From the NCBI GenBank assembly GCA_028285415.1, contig JANQPF010000013.1:124001-188000 (forward strand): a DNA stretch of 64,000 nt, given 5' to 3'. Below, piece by piece: positions 8,323 to 16,094 of the stretch. Position numbers and translations under genes: made by a program. Each line of letters begins with the position of its first letter. Position 1 is the stretch's first letter. The notes beneath the pieces are model-generated. The model searched no databases. It was not told where the DNA came from and worked only from the letters and a program-made list of their open reading frames with translations. This stretch comes from Pseudomonadales bacterium (GTDB taxonomy: Bacteria > Pseudomonadota > Gammaproteobacteria > Pseudomonadales > Azotimanducaceae).

Positions 8323-8766
8323 ATGTTTCTTTGCAGATTGACTCGGGGCGCGATTGTCGGGCTCGGCATATTGGGTATGACCGCATGCGATACAAATGAG
8401 TTTGTTCTGCCACCGGGCGACGCAGGAGCCGGCCAGGCCTCGTTCGTCGAGCTTGGCTGCAACAACTGTCACTCCGTGACTGACAAAGTCGAACACATGC
8501 CGCTCGGTGACAATCCCATACACGTCGAACTCGGGGGTACCGTAACGCGGGTGAAAACCTACGCCGATCTCGTGACCTCAATCATCAACCCTTCCCACAA
8601 ACTGTCGAGAGGCGCTAACGCCATGACGGTGACTGAGGAAGGCGAGTCGAAAATGCCTGTCTACAACGACGTCATGACAGTGCAGCAGCTGGTGGATCTG
8701 ACGACGTTTCTCGAGCAGACCTACCAGATCTGGGTACCGCCGCACAACGTCTACTACTATCCCTGA
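8323..8766 (+). CDS. Lipoprotein c-type cytochrome, monohaem
   Basis: The 147-residue product has a short lipoprotein-type signal ending GMTAC (Cys22), a proline-rich linker, and one haem c motif Cys46-Asn-Asn-Cys49-His50. Met111 in SKMPVY is the likely sixth ligand. It should be an electron carrier tethered to the periplasmic face of a membrane. The start at 8323 is chosen because it gives a compact signal peptide after a GCGGGG ribosome site. An in-frame ATG at 8287 is the alternative. The long upstream region (8166-8322) carries the FNR-like box. Confidence 0.8.
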   Translation: MFLCRLTRGAIVGLGILGMTACDTNEFVLPPGDAGAGQASFVELGCNNCHSVTDKVEHMPLGDNPIHVELGGTVTRVKTYADLVTSIINPSHKLSRGANAMTVTEEGESKMPVYNDVMTVQQLVDLTTFLEQTYQIWVPPHNVYYYP

Positions 8767-8796
8767 CGGTCCGCGATCAGAATTCCGGGGACGTGC

Positions 8797-9675
8797 TCAG
8801 GGATGCACCGCCAGCACGTCGGTGACGGCTTTGGTGAGTATCCGCTCAGCGGAGTTACCAACGCCAACCTTCTGTTTGACTCGATGTGAATAGGAACCGA
8901 GCACCAGCAGGTCTGCTTTCAGCTTGCGCGCGGTTTGTGCAACCACTTTGCCGACCTTGCCGACCGGCAGGTGGATGCGGGACTTCGGAATGTCGTACGG
9001 CTTCAGGAGGCGATTCAGCTCAGGCGTCACGCGCTCGACAATCTTCTTTTTGGACACCGTCTCGTTGAGGACGTCCAGGTCCCGCAATACCTGAGATATC
9101 TCCACTGCGAATACCACGTGTACCTCTGCCTCGTGCAGTTTCGCGAAGACGTGCGCGGCGTCGAGCACTTTGCAGTTCAGGTGCCGGTGCTTGGTATCGT
9201 TGTGGCGCAAGTCGATCGCCGCCACGATCTTACCCGAGCGCCGCTTTTTTCCCGACGTAAAGAGGAGCGGCGCCTGGCAGGTTTCGAGCAGCGTCCAGTC
9301 CGTCGGGGTGTGCATGAGGGATTTGGTCTTGTTGACCGTCTTCACGATCAGGTCCACGGGCCGCTCGGCGACTTCGTCCGTCACCCAATCGCCGATGTCG
9401 TGTTCCCAGACAACTCGCTGGCGCACCTTACCTTCGTCACCGACAACCCCGCCGAGCCATTCTTTGCGTTCCTCGACGAGCGTGTGTCTGAGTTTCTTCC
9501 GCGCGGGTGCGTCCAGCACCGCCTGGTTTTCACACATGGCGTTCCAGCAAAAAGACACCGCGTCAACCCGCGCATTGGTCAGACCCTTGAGCTCCAGGGT
9601 CCGACGCCAGGCCAGCTGTTCGTGCTTCGGCTTGTCCAGAATGGTCAGGATCTTGGCGTTGTGCGTCAGATTCAT
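8797..9675 (-). CDS. Tandem universal stress protein, UspE-like
   Basis: The 292-residue protein has two Usp domains (about 1-145 and 146-292), the second closing with LVLGSYSHRVKQKVGVGNSAERIL. This is the layout of UspE, implicated in stress survival and adhesion. The first domain lacks a clear glycine-rich nucleotide loop (VKTVNKTKSLMHTPTDW instead), as in UspE proteins. The gene converges with the cytochrome gene, leaving 30 nt. A near-palindrome ATTTTCC-N7-GGAAATT (9735-9755) lies upstream, and its role is unknown. Confidence 0.85.
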   Translation of the reverse strand: MNLTHNAKILTILDKPKHEQLAWRRTLELKGLTNARVDAVSFCWNAMCENQAVLDAPARKKLRHTLVEERKEWLGGVVGDEGKVRQRVVWEHDIGDWVTDEVAERPVDLIVKTVNKTKSLMHTPTDWTLLETCQAPLLFTSGKKRRSGKIVAAIDLRHNDTKHRHLNCKVLDAAHVFAKLHEAEVHVVFAVEISQVLRDLDVLNETVSKKKIVERVTPELNRLLKPYDIPKSRIHLPVGKVGKVVAQTARKLKADLLVLGSYSHRVKQKVGVGNSAERILTKAVTDVLAVHP

Positions 9676-9778
9676 CGTACGTGATTCCCAGTTTTCCCTT
9701 CACCGTACCGTTCAGGCTAGCAGATCTCTATGCGGGATTTTCCTGATCGCGGAAATTACCTACCGCGCGCGGCCCGTT

Positions 9779-10441
9779 TCAGGCCGCCAGCACAATTTCC
9801 TCAGCGGCGAGAAACAACACGACGCTGTCCGGTTCGACGAAGTTCTTCGCGTCGTTCGATTGATCTTCGGTCATCTGCCTCGACGCCATGGCGGCTCGCG
9901 CGGCGGCAACATCCGGCCAGTGCAGCTCCGTGATGCCGTCGTACGGCGGACGGCCCCGCGCGTATGTTTCCTCTAGCGGATGGCACTGCAGATAATAGAC
10001 GGCCTGTTCGGTCAAGGCCGCAATAGGGCCGTGGTTCAACCACCAGTAACGCTGAAAAGCGTCAACGGTTAGATCGGACCGTCGCAGAAAGGGGAAGACG
10101 CCCTTGATCAGGCCGCCGTCGTGATGCTCAGGCAGCCGCAGGACCGTACGCGCGAGGCCCGTGACGATTGGGCCCACGCGGACGCCGTCAGCAAGCAGCG
10201 GCGACAAAGACTGAGCCTGTGCGGTGCTCGCAAGCGCATCTTGAGTCCGGGCAAACCAGAGCTCGGCAACGCCCGCGTAGGCGGCCGGGTCGTCCGTTAC
10301 CTGATCACCCAGGCTGCGCGTCTGCGTATAGCCGGCCAGCGTCGGTACCTGAGCCTCTATGGCTTCAAGCGCGGCGTTCCCGCTCAGGCGGAAAGGATCC
10401 GTGCCTGCCGGTCCTTCGAGAAAAAAGTATGTCTTGAACAC
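9779..10441 (-). CDS. EthD-like dimeric alpha/beta-barrel protein
   Basis: The 220-residue protein looks like two ferredoxin-like EthD/ABM halves. The second half contains FPFLRRSDLTVDAFQRYWWLNHGP, the F-R-R-x-x-L-t-x-e-x-F-x-x-y-W signature of EthD, and later YDGITELHWPD. The GTG start at 10441 is preceded by a strong GGGAGG ribosome site. EthD domains occur in small degradative or transport-support proteins with poorly known roles, and the substrate is unknown. Confidence 0.7.
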   Translation of the reverse strand: MFKTYFFLEGPAGTDPFRLSGNAALEAIEAQVPTLAGYTQTRSLGDQVTDDPAAYAGVAELWFARTQDALASTAQAQSLSPLLADGVRVGPIVTGLARTVLRLPEHHDGGLIKGVFPFLRRSDLTVDAFQRYWWLNHGPIAALTEQAVYYLQCHPLEETYARGRPPYDGITELHWPDVAAARAAMASRQMTEDQSNDAKNFVEPDSVVLFLAAEEIVLAA

Positions 10442-10556
10442 CGCCTGCCTCCCTCACGTCAATAAATTGTCAGTGCAGCCTTTCTTGCGGTCAACAATTC
10501 AAGTTGGACCCGGCTGCGCCGATAACCTTTGTGTAGCTACGCGCAATGGAAGGCTA

Positions 10557-12476
10557 ATGGCTCAGATACCAGATAATCCGAGATTTCAGCTGGGGTATTC
10601 AGATACGTTCCGAATCCTCTGGCCGTACGTCAAACGCAACTTCATGAACCAGGTAAACGGTATCTGGTTCATTGTTGTTTACCTCATCGTTTTTCAGCTG
10701 CTGATCCTGCAGCTGCCTATCGCCTATGCCGGGATGATTGCCTTCGGCATCTTCATTGTCGCCGTAGGCCTGATGTTCTTCATGGAAGGACTGCGCTTGG
10801 GACTCATGCCCCTCGGTGAAGAGATCGGCAGCGTGTTGCCGAAAAACAGCAGAATGCCGGTCATTCTCGTGTTTGCTTTTTTACTCGGTGCGGGCGCCAC
10901 GTTCGCAGAACCCGCAATTGCAGTGCTGAAGACCGCCGGAGCCGGCGTCAAACCGCACGAAGCGCCCCTCCTTTACAGCCTGCTGAACGATTTCTCCGGG
11001 CAGCTGGTCACCGCTGTCGGGGTTGGCGTCGGTTTTGCGGTGATGCTCGGGGTGCTGCGCTTCTTTTTCGGCTGGCCGCTGAAATACCTGGCCATGCCAG
11101 CCGTCGGCGCACTGCTGGGGCTGTCGTTCTACTTCAGTCAGGTCCCCGTGCTCGCCGACGTGCTGGGCCTCGCCTGGGACTGTGGCGCCGTCACCACCGG
11201 CCCGGTTACCGTGCCGCTGGTTCTGGCTCTGGGTATCGGCGTCTGCCGCGTCGTCAGCGGAGACTCAGGCAGCGGAGGCAATTCGGGATTCGGCATCGTC
11301 ACGCTGGCATCCCTCTTTCCGATCGTCGCCGTGCTGCTGCTGGCTCTGTTTCACCACGGCGCAGAAGACTACTGGGGTGCGAAGAACTACGCCGGGGACA
11401 TGCAGACCGACGTTGCTGAAGTGCAGAGCGCAAGCGAGACGATCACCCTGGAGAAAACCCTCGAACCCATTACCGAGGCTGAATTCAACGCGTACGTCAC
11501 GTCCGGCCAGCTGCCCGAGGGCTACGAGCTTGCCATGCACGACGGCACCGCGCGCCTGGTAAACGGCAAGATTGAGGTCATGAATCCGGAGATGGTCATC
11601 ACCAAGCCTTACCGCAGGGACTTCACCTTCACCGGGGAGAAAAACTGGGACGACACAACCTCGTTTTCCACAGCCATGGAAACTGCGCTCATGGACGCGC
11701 TGCGCGCCATCATCCCGCTGTGCCTCTTCCTCTACGTTGTGCTGCGCCTGGTGCTCCGCCAGCGCATGAACGCGCAGAACGACGTTGGTATTGGTGTCAT
11801 TTTCGCATTTGCCGGGATGACGCTGTTTGGCCTCGGCATTGCGCTCGGTCTCACCCCGCTGGGTGGCCAGCTTGGCAGCAACGTGCCGGTGGCTTTCGCA
11901 GAGATCATCCCCTGGGGACTGGATCACGTCGAAGGTCCGCTCTATGTCGACTACGGCAAAATCGTGGCAATCGGCTTCGCGTTCTTCCTGGGTTACGGCG
12001 CAACGCTGGCAGAGCCTGCCCTGAACGCCCTGGGTGATACCGTCGAGCGGATCACCGTGGGCGCTTTCCGTAAGAAGCTCCTGATGCAGAGCGTCGCCAT
12101 CGGCGTGGCCCTCGGCATCGCCGCCGGCATCGTGAAGATGGCCTACAACCTGCCGCTCTTCTGGATGCTGGCACCACCCTACCTGCTGGTGCTCGTGCTG
12201 ACCTGGTTCTCTGACCACGACTTCGTCAACTTCAGCTGGGACAGCGCCGGTGTGACCACCGGACCCATCACCGTGCCGCTCGTTCTTGCGATGGGCCTCG
12301 GTGTCGGCGCCAACATTCCCGGCGTCTCGGACGGCTTCGGGATCCTGGCGCTCGCGTCGGTTGGACCCATTCTCACGGTGCTGAGCGTTGGCCTCTACAC
12401 CCAGCGCAAACAGCGCACGGTGTCTAAGGTTGGCGAAGACACCGTCGATGGACTCATGCAAGCGGAGGTGAACTGA
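10557..12476 (+). CDS. DUF1538 integral membrane protein, internally duplicated, putative transporter
   Basis: The 639-residue protein has two homologous membrane halves separated by a soluble insert (about residues 290-365). Paired motifs are GAGATFAEPAI and GYGATLAEPAL, LMPLGEEIGS and LTPLGGQLGS, and CGAVTTGPVTVPLVLALG and SAGVTTGPITVPLVLAMG. A repeated TTGPxTVPLVLA core in each half suggests a pseudo-twofold pore or carrier. No function is established for DUF1538. The ATG at 10557 follows a GGAAGG ribosome site. Its TGA overlaps the ATG of the PII-like gene (TGATG), so the two proteins are probably made together. Confidence 0.8.
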   Translation: MAQIPDNPRFQLGYSDTFRILWPYVKRNFMNQVNGIWFIVVYLIVFQLLILQLPIAYAGMIAFGIFIVAVGLMFFMEGLRLGLMPLGEEIGSVLPKNSRMPVILVFAFLLGAGATFAEPAIAVLKTAGAGVKPHEAPLLYSLLNDFSGQLVTAVGVGVGFAVMLGVLRFFFGWPLKYLAMPAVGALLGLSFYFSQVPVLADVLGLAWDCGAVTTGPVTVPLVLALGIGVCRVVSGDSGSGGNSGFGIVTLASLFPIVAVLLLALFHHGAEDYWGAKNYAGDMQTDVAEVQSASETITLEKTLEPITEAEFNAYVTSGQLPEGYELAMHDGTARLVNGKIEVMNPEMVITKPYRRDFTFTGEKNWDDTTSFSTAMETALMDALRAIIPLCLFLYVVLRLVLRQRMNAQNDVGIGVIFAFAGMTLFGLGIALGLTPLGGQLGSNVPVAFAEIIPWGLDHVEGPLYVDYGKIVAIGFAFFLGYGATLAEPALNALGDTVERITVGAFRKKLLMQSVAIGVALGIAAGIVKMAYNLPLFWMLAPPYLLVLVLTWFSDHDFVNFSWDSAGVTTGPITVPLVLAMGLGVGANIPGVSDGFGILALASVGPILTVLSVGLYTQRKQRTVSKVGEDTVDGLMQAEVN

Positions 12477-13672
12477 TGTTTACTCAAGATCATGCCGTAT
12501 CCATGGTAACCGCGGTCCTGCCGACACCCAGCGTTGCGCCGGTATCGGCAGCGGTGCTCCACGAACCCGGCAGCAGCGCGCTCGTCTGGCAGGCCCGCGG
12601 CACGCTCCTGCACGATCACTGGTGGAGACGCTGGCTGCCGCCGATCAGCCCGGCAAAAACCATGATGCACCTGCTCGTACCCAATAGCGAAGTCCCGCGC
12701 CTGGTCAGCACCATCGTGGAACACGGCAGGCTCCATCAGCAGGCGACGGGCGCGGTGTTTTCCACGCCGTGCGAACACGCCTATTTCGGGACGCACTTCC
12801 ACGCCTGGCCGGAGCGCGAAGGTGCCGGCGTTGTGCAATCGAGCCACAACCTCACCGAAAATCTCAACATCATCTACTGCATTGTCGGCCACCAGCTGTC
12901 CGATCGCGTGAGCAAAGCCGCCATCAACGCCGGTGCCCACGGACCCATCGTCTATTACAGCGAAGGCCGTGGTCTGCGCGACCGGTTGGGCTGGCTGCGC
13001 ATCACCAAGGAGCACGAAAAAGAAGTACTGATGGTGATTGCGGACGAGAGTGACGCCGACGAGGTATTCGACGCGATGGCCAAGGCCGGCGAGCTGCACC
13101 TGCCGGGCAGAGGTTTCATGTACCGCATGATCATCGACCGTGGCATGTTTCACCTCCCCTCACGGGTTTCGCACCATCACTACGAAGCCAACATGCAGCA
13201 GATCATCAACGCCATTGATCACCTGAGCGGACATACCCACTGGCGCGACCAGGCGGTGTTCAACGTCGGGGGAGAAGGACGCGGTGTTGGCCTGGAAGAG
13301 CTGGCCAGTGAACGCCGGGAGCTGCAGGACCAGGTCTGTCTGTCAGCAATTGCCACGCGCGATCAGTGCCCGGCAGTCATGGACATGCTGCTCGACGCCG
13401 GTGCGCCCGGTCTGAACGTCACTTACGCACGCTTTGCCGCGCACGAGGAAAGCACGGGGATGGCCGGCGCGCGTCTCAACGAGGAATACGGGATGCTGCG
13501 ATGTATCACCGACAAGTCCGTGGCTGCTGAGATCTGCTCGCTGGTAGAGCGTGACGCCGAGCATAAGGGTCTGACCGACCTTGGGATCTTTACCAACGAT
13601 GTGCCAAGCGTAGCCACCTACGTTCCCGGCAAGAAGGATTACCGCCGCCAACCGCTGGCGGAGGCGTCGTAG
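12476..13672 (+). CDS. Multi-domain PII-like protein
   Basis: The 398-residue soluble protein contains repeated PII-superfamily-like units. The clearest (about 130-222) has AAINAGAHGPIVYYSEGRG, then EHEKEVLMVIAD and LPGRGFMYRMII, which mirror the PII B-loop (GAxGGT..GRG), the EKE strand and the C-loop. A second unit (about 285-385) has LLDAGAPGLNVTYARF and a degenerate rest. A third, weak unit lies at about 60-125. PII proteins sense ATP/ADP, 2-oxoglutarate or other small effectors and gate transporters. Overlap with the DUF1538 gene suggests it regulates that protein. The effector is unknown. Confidence 0.65.
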   Translation: MFTQDHAVSMVTAVLPTPSVAPVSAAVLHEPGSSALVWQARGTLLHDHWWRRWLPPISPAKTMMHLLVPNSEVPRLVSTIVEHGRLHQQATGAVFSTPCEHAYFGTHFHAWPEREGAGVVQSSHNLTENLNIIYCIVGHQLSDRVSKAAINAGAHGPIVYYSEGRGLRDRLGWLRITKEHEKEVLMVIADESDADEVFDAMAKAGELHLPGRGFMYRMIIDRGMFHLPSRVSHHHYEANMQQIINAIDHLSGHTHWRDQAVFNVGGEGRGVGLEELASERRELQDQVCLSAIATRDQCPAVMDMLLDAGAPGLNVTYARFAAHEESTGMAGARLNEEYGMLRCITDKSVAAEICSLVERDAEHKGLTDLGIFTNDVPSVATYVPGKKDYRRQPLAEAS

Positions 13673-15384
13673 TCCACAAGCCTTGCGCGGCGCCAGCCGC
13701 GCAAGGCATTAACTAGATACAACCCTTCGATACGCTCCAGCTCCGAGATTGCCAGAGAGCGCTCCTGGACTTCGCCCGCGGCCACGAGCTGGCCGCGCAA
13801 CGTACCCGGCAGGAGACCGTCGCTGACCGGCGGCGTAAACCGCTCACCCTGCATTTCGTAGACCACGTTGGCTATCGCCGACTCCGTGATCAGACCGTGC
13901 TCGTTGAAGAGCAACGCCTCACAGGTGGCCGGGACTTCCGCCGCGGCCTGTTCATAGACTTGTCTGTGTGTTGTCTTGTGATAAAGCAACATGTCGCTCA
14001 CCGACACCGCGGTCGCAGCCAACGCCACCGGTTGCCACGGTCCGTCCGTCGGCAAGATCTCAACGGTCACCCCCACCGACCCTTGGGCATCGAGGGTCAA
14101 ACGCAGACGGTGAGCGCCTGAATCCAGTTGTGCGGTGGCAGCCTCAATCGTCTCGATGACGCGAGGGTGATCCAGGTGGAAACCAAATAGCTCCGCGCTG
14201 CGGGTGAGTCTTGCCAGATGAGCGTCCAGCAGCGCCACCCGACCGGCTTCGACGCGCATGGTTTCAAGCAGCTCAAAAGCCGGAAGCGGTTCGAGGATCT
14301 TCGCCTTGTCGCGTCTCTCCTCGAGCTCCGCGTCCACGTTCGAATCCCAGACGATACCGCCGCCGACACCGTACTCGGCGACATGGCTCTCGCGATCCAC
14401 CCAGGCCGTGCGGATTGCCACGTTGAACCGGTAACGGCGCTTAGGTGCAAGAACGCCAATGGTACCGCTGTAGAGCTCCCGCGCTCCCGGCTCCAGGTCG
14501 CGGATGAACTGCATGCTCGCGTGCTTGGGCGCGCCGGTGATCGAGGCGGCAGGAAAGAGCGCGGCAAAGAGGCTCGCCAGATCCGTGGTCGTCTGCGCGG
14601 TCACGGTTGAGGTCATCTGCCACACCCGGGGGTGGGCGGAAACCGAGAAAAGCTCCGGCACCTTGACGCTGCCCGGCTCCGCGACGCGGCCAAGATCGTT
14701 ACGAACCATGTCGGTGATCATCAGATTCTCCGCCCGGTCCTTCCGCGACGCGCCGAGCTGGTCGCCCGCCGCCCGGTCCTCCTCGAGCGTCGCGCCACGC
14801 GGCGAGGTTCCTTTCATCGGCATAGTCGTGAGATTTGCGCCAGAAAGCGCAAAGAAGAGCTCCGGAGAAGCTGAAACCACCGCAAAATCCGGGTGCTCGA
14901 GATAAGCGCCGTGCCGCGCTCCAGCACAGATTGCGTCAAAGAGGGCATGAGGATCGTGGCAGCGCGCCTGTAAACGGGTCGTGTAATTGACCTGATAAAC
15001 GTCGCCCGCGCCGATGGCTGCCTTCAGCGTGGCATACCCCGATCGGTACTGCGCCTCGCTTTCGGTGTCCTGCCAGAGGATACCCTTGCCGTTGCCAGTG
15101 GGCGGCGGTGTCTCTTCCCGCCTGCGATACAGCGTGAAAGCAACCAGCGGCAGCCTGCCCGGTTCATGCGCGGCGAAAGTGTCGTCAAAGGCCCGAGCTG
15201 CCTCGTACGTCACAAAGCCCACGGCGTAGAGTCCGTGCGCTTCGACGGCGGACTCCACCGCAGTCAGAGTCCGGGCAACGGCTTCGAGATCACGACAGGC
15301 ATGCACCGCCACCGGCTCGGCATAGACATGCCAGGCGCGCGCATCGGGATCGTGAACTATGGCTTGAGTAAAGGGCTTGAACAT
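13639..15384 (-). CDS. pabB: Aminodeoxychorismate synthase component I fused to aminodeoxychorismate lyase (PabB-PabC)
   Basis: Residues about 110-365 are the chorismate-binding PabB domain, with PMKGTSPRG (Lys191), DMVRNDLGRV and SITGAPK (281-287). Residues about 370-581 are a fold-type IV PLP lyase with the likely Schiff-base Lys470 (YHKTTHR), ESAIANVV and LVNALRGW. Together these convert chorismate to p-aminobenzoate for folate, needing only a PabA amidotransferase encoded elsewhere. The last 34 bases overlap the convergent PII-like gene. The C-terminal LVNALRGW motif shows the overlap is genuine coding sequence. Confidence 0.9.
   Translation of the reverse strand: MFKPFTQAIVHDPDARAWHVYAEPVAVHACRDLEAVARTLTAVESAVEAHGLYAVGFVTYEAARAFDDTFAAHEPGRLPLVAFTLYRRREETPPPTGNGKGILWQDTESEAQYRSGYATLKAAIGAGDVYQVNYTTRLQARCHDPHALFDAICAGARHGAYLEHPDFAVVSASPELFFALSGANLTTMPMKGTSPRGATLEEDRAAGDQLGASRKDRAENLMITDMVRNDLGRVAEPGSVKVPELFSVSAHPRVWQMTSTVTAQTTTDLASLFAALFPAASITGAPKHASMQFIRDLEPGARELYSGTIGVLAPKRRYRFNVAIRTAWVDRESHVAEYGVGGGIVWDSNVDAELEERRDKAKILEPLPAFELLETMRVEAGRVALLDAHLARLTRSAELFGFHLDHPRVIETIEAATAQLDSGAHRLRLTLDAQGSVGVTVEILPTDGPWQPVALAATAVSVSDMLLYHKTTHRQVYEQAAAEVPATCEALLFNEHGLITESAIANVVYEMQGERFTPPVSDGLLPGTLRGQLVAAGEVQERSLAISELERIEGLYLVNALRGWRRARLVDYDASASGWRR
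13680..13707. repeat. Perfect 12-bp inverted repeat in the pabB 3' end
   Basis: GCCTTGCGCGGC and its exact complement GCCGCGCAAGGC flank a GCCA loop. The hairpin lies just after the stop of the PII-like gene and inside the last codons of the convergent pabB gene. No U-tract follows on either strand, so it is not a classic intrinsic terminator, but it could halt transcription or protect the 3' end of the DUF1538/PII-like mRNA. Confidence 0.6.
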
Positions 15385-15445
15385 CAGCGCGCGGCATTAT
15401 CCGCGCGCCTCAGTCCCCCGACAAGTCAGTTGTGTCCTACCGGAA

Positions 15446-15973
15446 TCAGGGTCGCGGCATGATCGCCGGATCACCCGGCCGATAAAGCTCATGCGCGCGC
15501 TTCCAGCCGGCAAACGCCGACAGGATATGGGGCGGATCGTCATGCAGCTCTGTGAATCCGCCGCTGGTGGCGCGCGTGTCGATGTAGCAGGCATCGACGT
15601 TGTCCGCGTGCAGCTCACACGCGAGCTCAAAACCCATGTCCATGATTCGGGCTTTTTCTTCTTCGTAGTTGTTGACGAGAATGCCCACGTGATGGAAACC
15701 CTCTTCACCCGCGGCATACATGTCACGATAGATCGACGGTGTATCGTCGTGCTGCTGAATAAACTGGATCATCATGTCACCGAGGTAGCCGAAGGCGTAG
15801 CTGACGTCCGCCTCCTGGTCCGTACCGCGATACATGAACGTGTCCGTCTTGTGGTGATGCGTGACGACAAACGGCCCCGCTCGATACAGGCGATTCCACT
15901 TCTCACAGGCTTCTTCGACGTCGTTGACCAGATAAGCGTGCTGAAAGAGATCATAGCGCTCCAACATGGGCAT
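15446..15973 (-). CDS. VOC-superfamily (glyoxalase/dioxygenase-fold) protein
   Basis: The 175-residue protein begins QHAYLVNDVEEACEKW, a typical first strand-helix of a VOC module. A second module follows at about residue 90 (GFHHVGILVNNYEEEKA). Candidate metal ligands are His12 and the second-module His residues. It resembles glyoxalase-like proteins near lactoylglutathione lyase, but no substrate is evident. The ATG at 15973 has a strong GGGGAGG site, which decides the start over an upstream in-frame ATG. Confidence 0.75.
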   Translation of the reverse strand: MPMLERYDLFQHAYLVNDVEEACEKWNRLYRAGPFVVTHHHKTDTFMYRGTDQEADVSYAFGYLGDMMIQFIQQHDDTPSIYRDMYAAGEEGFHHVGILVNNYEEEKARIMDMGFELACELHADNVDACYIDTRATSGGFTELHDDPPHILSAFAGWKRAHELYRPGDPAIMPRP

Positions 15974-16094
15974 CGCGTTTCCTCCCCTCTCTGTCTCTCG
16001 GAAAAGTTGAACCAAGGTACAGAAATTACCCACCGCTGCCAAGCATCCGAATTCATTGCGCGCTACACTCGGCGCGCGTAAGGGGGGAACGAGA

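Noticed and set aside
9676-9778. FNR/Anr site upstream of the uspE-like gene
   Set aside because: Anr often controls such genes, but no TTGAT-N4-ATCAA-like sequence is present.
11265-12461. Long open frame (398 codons) on the minus strand across the DUF1538 gene
   Set aside because: It is a shadow of the coding strand in GC-rich DNA, with His/Arg/Gln-rich composition and no domain.
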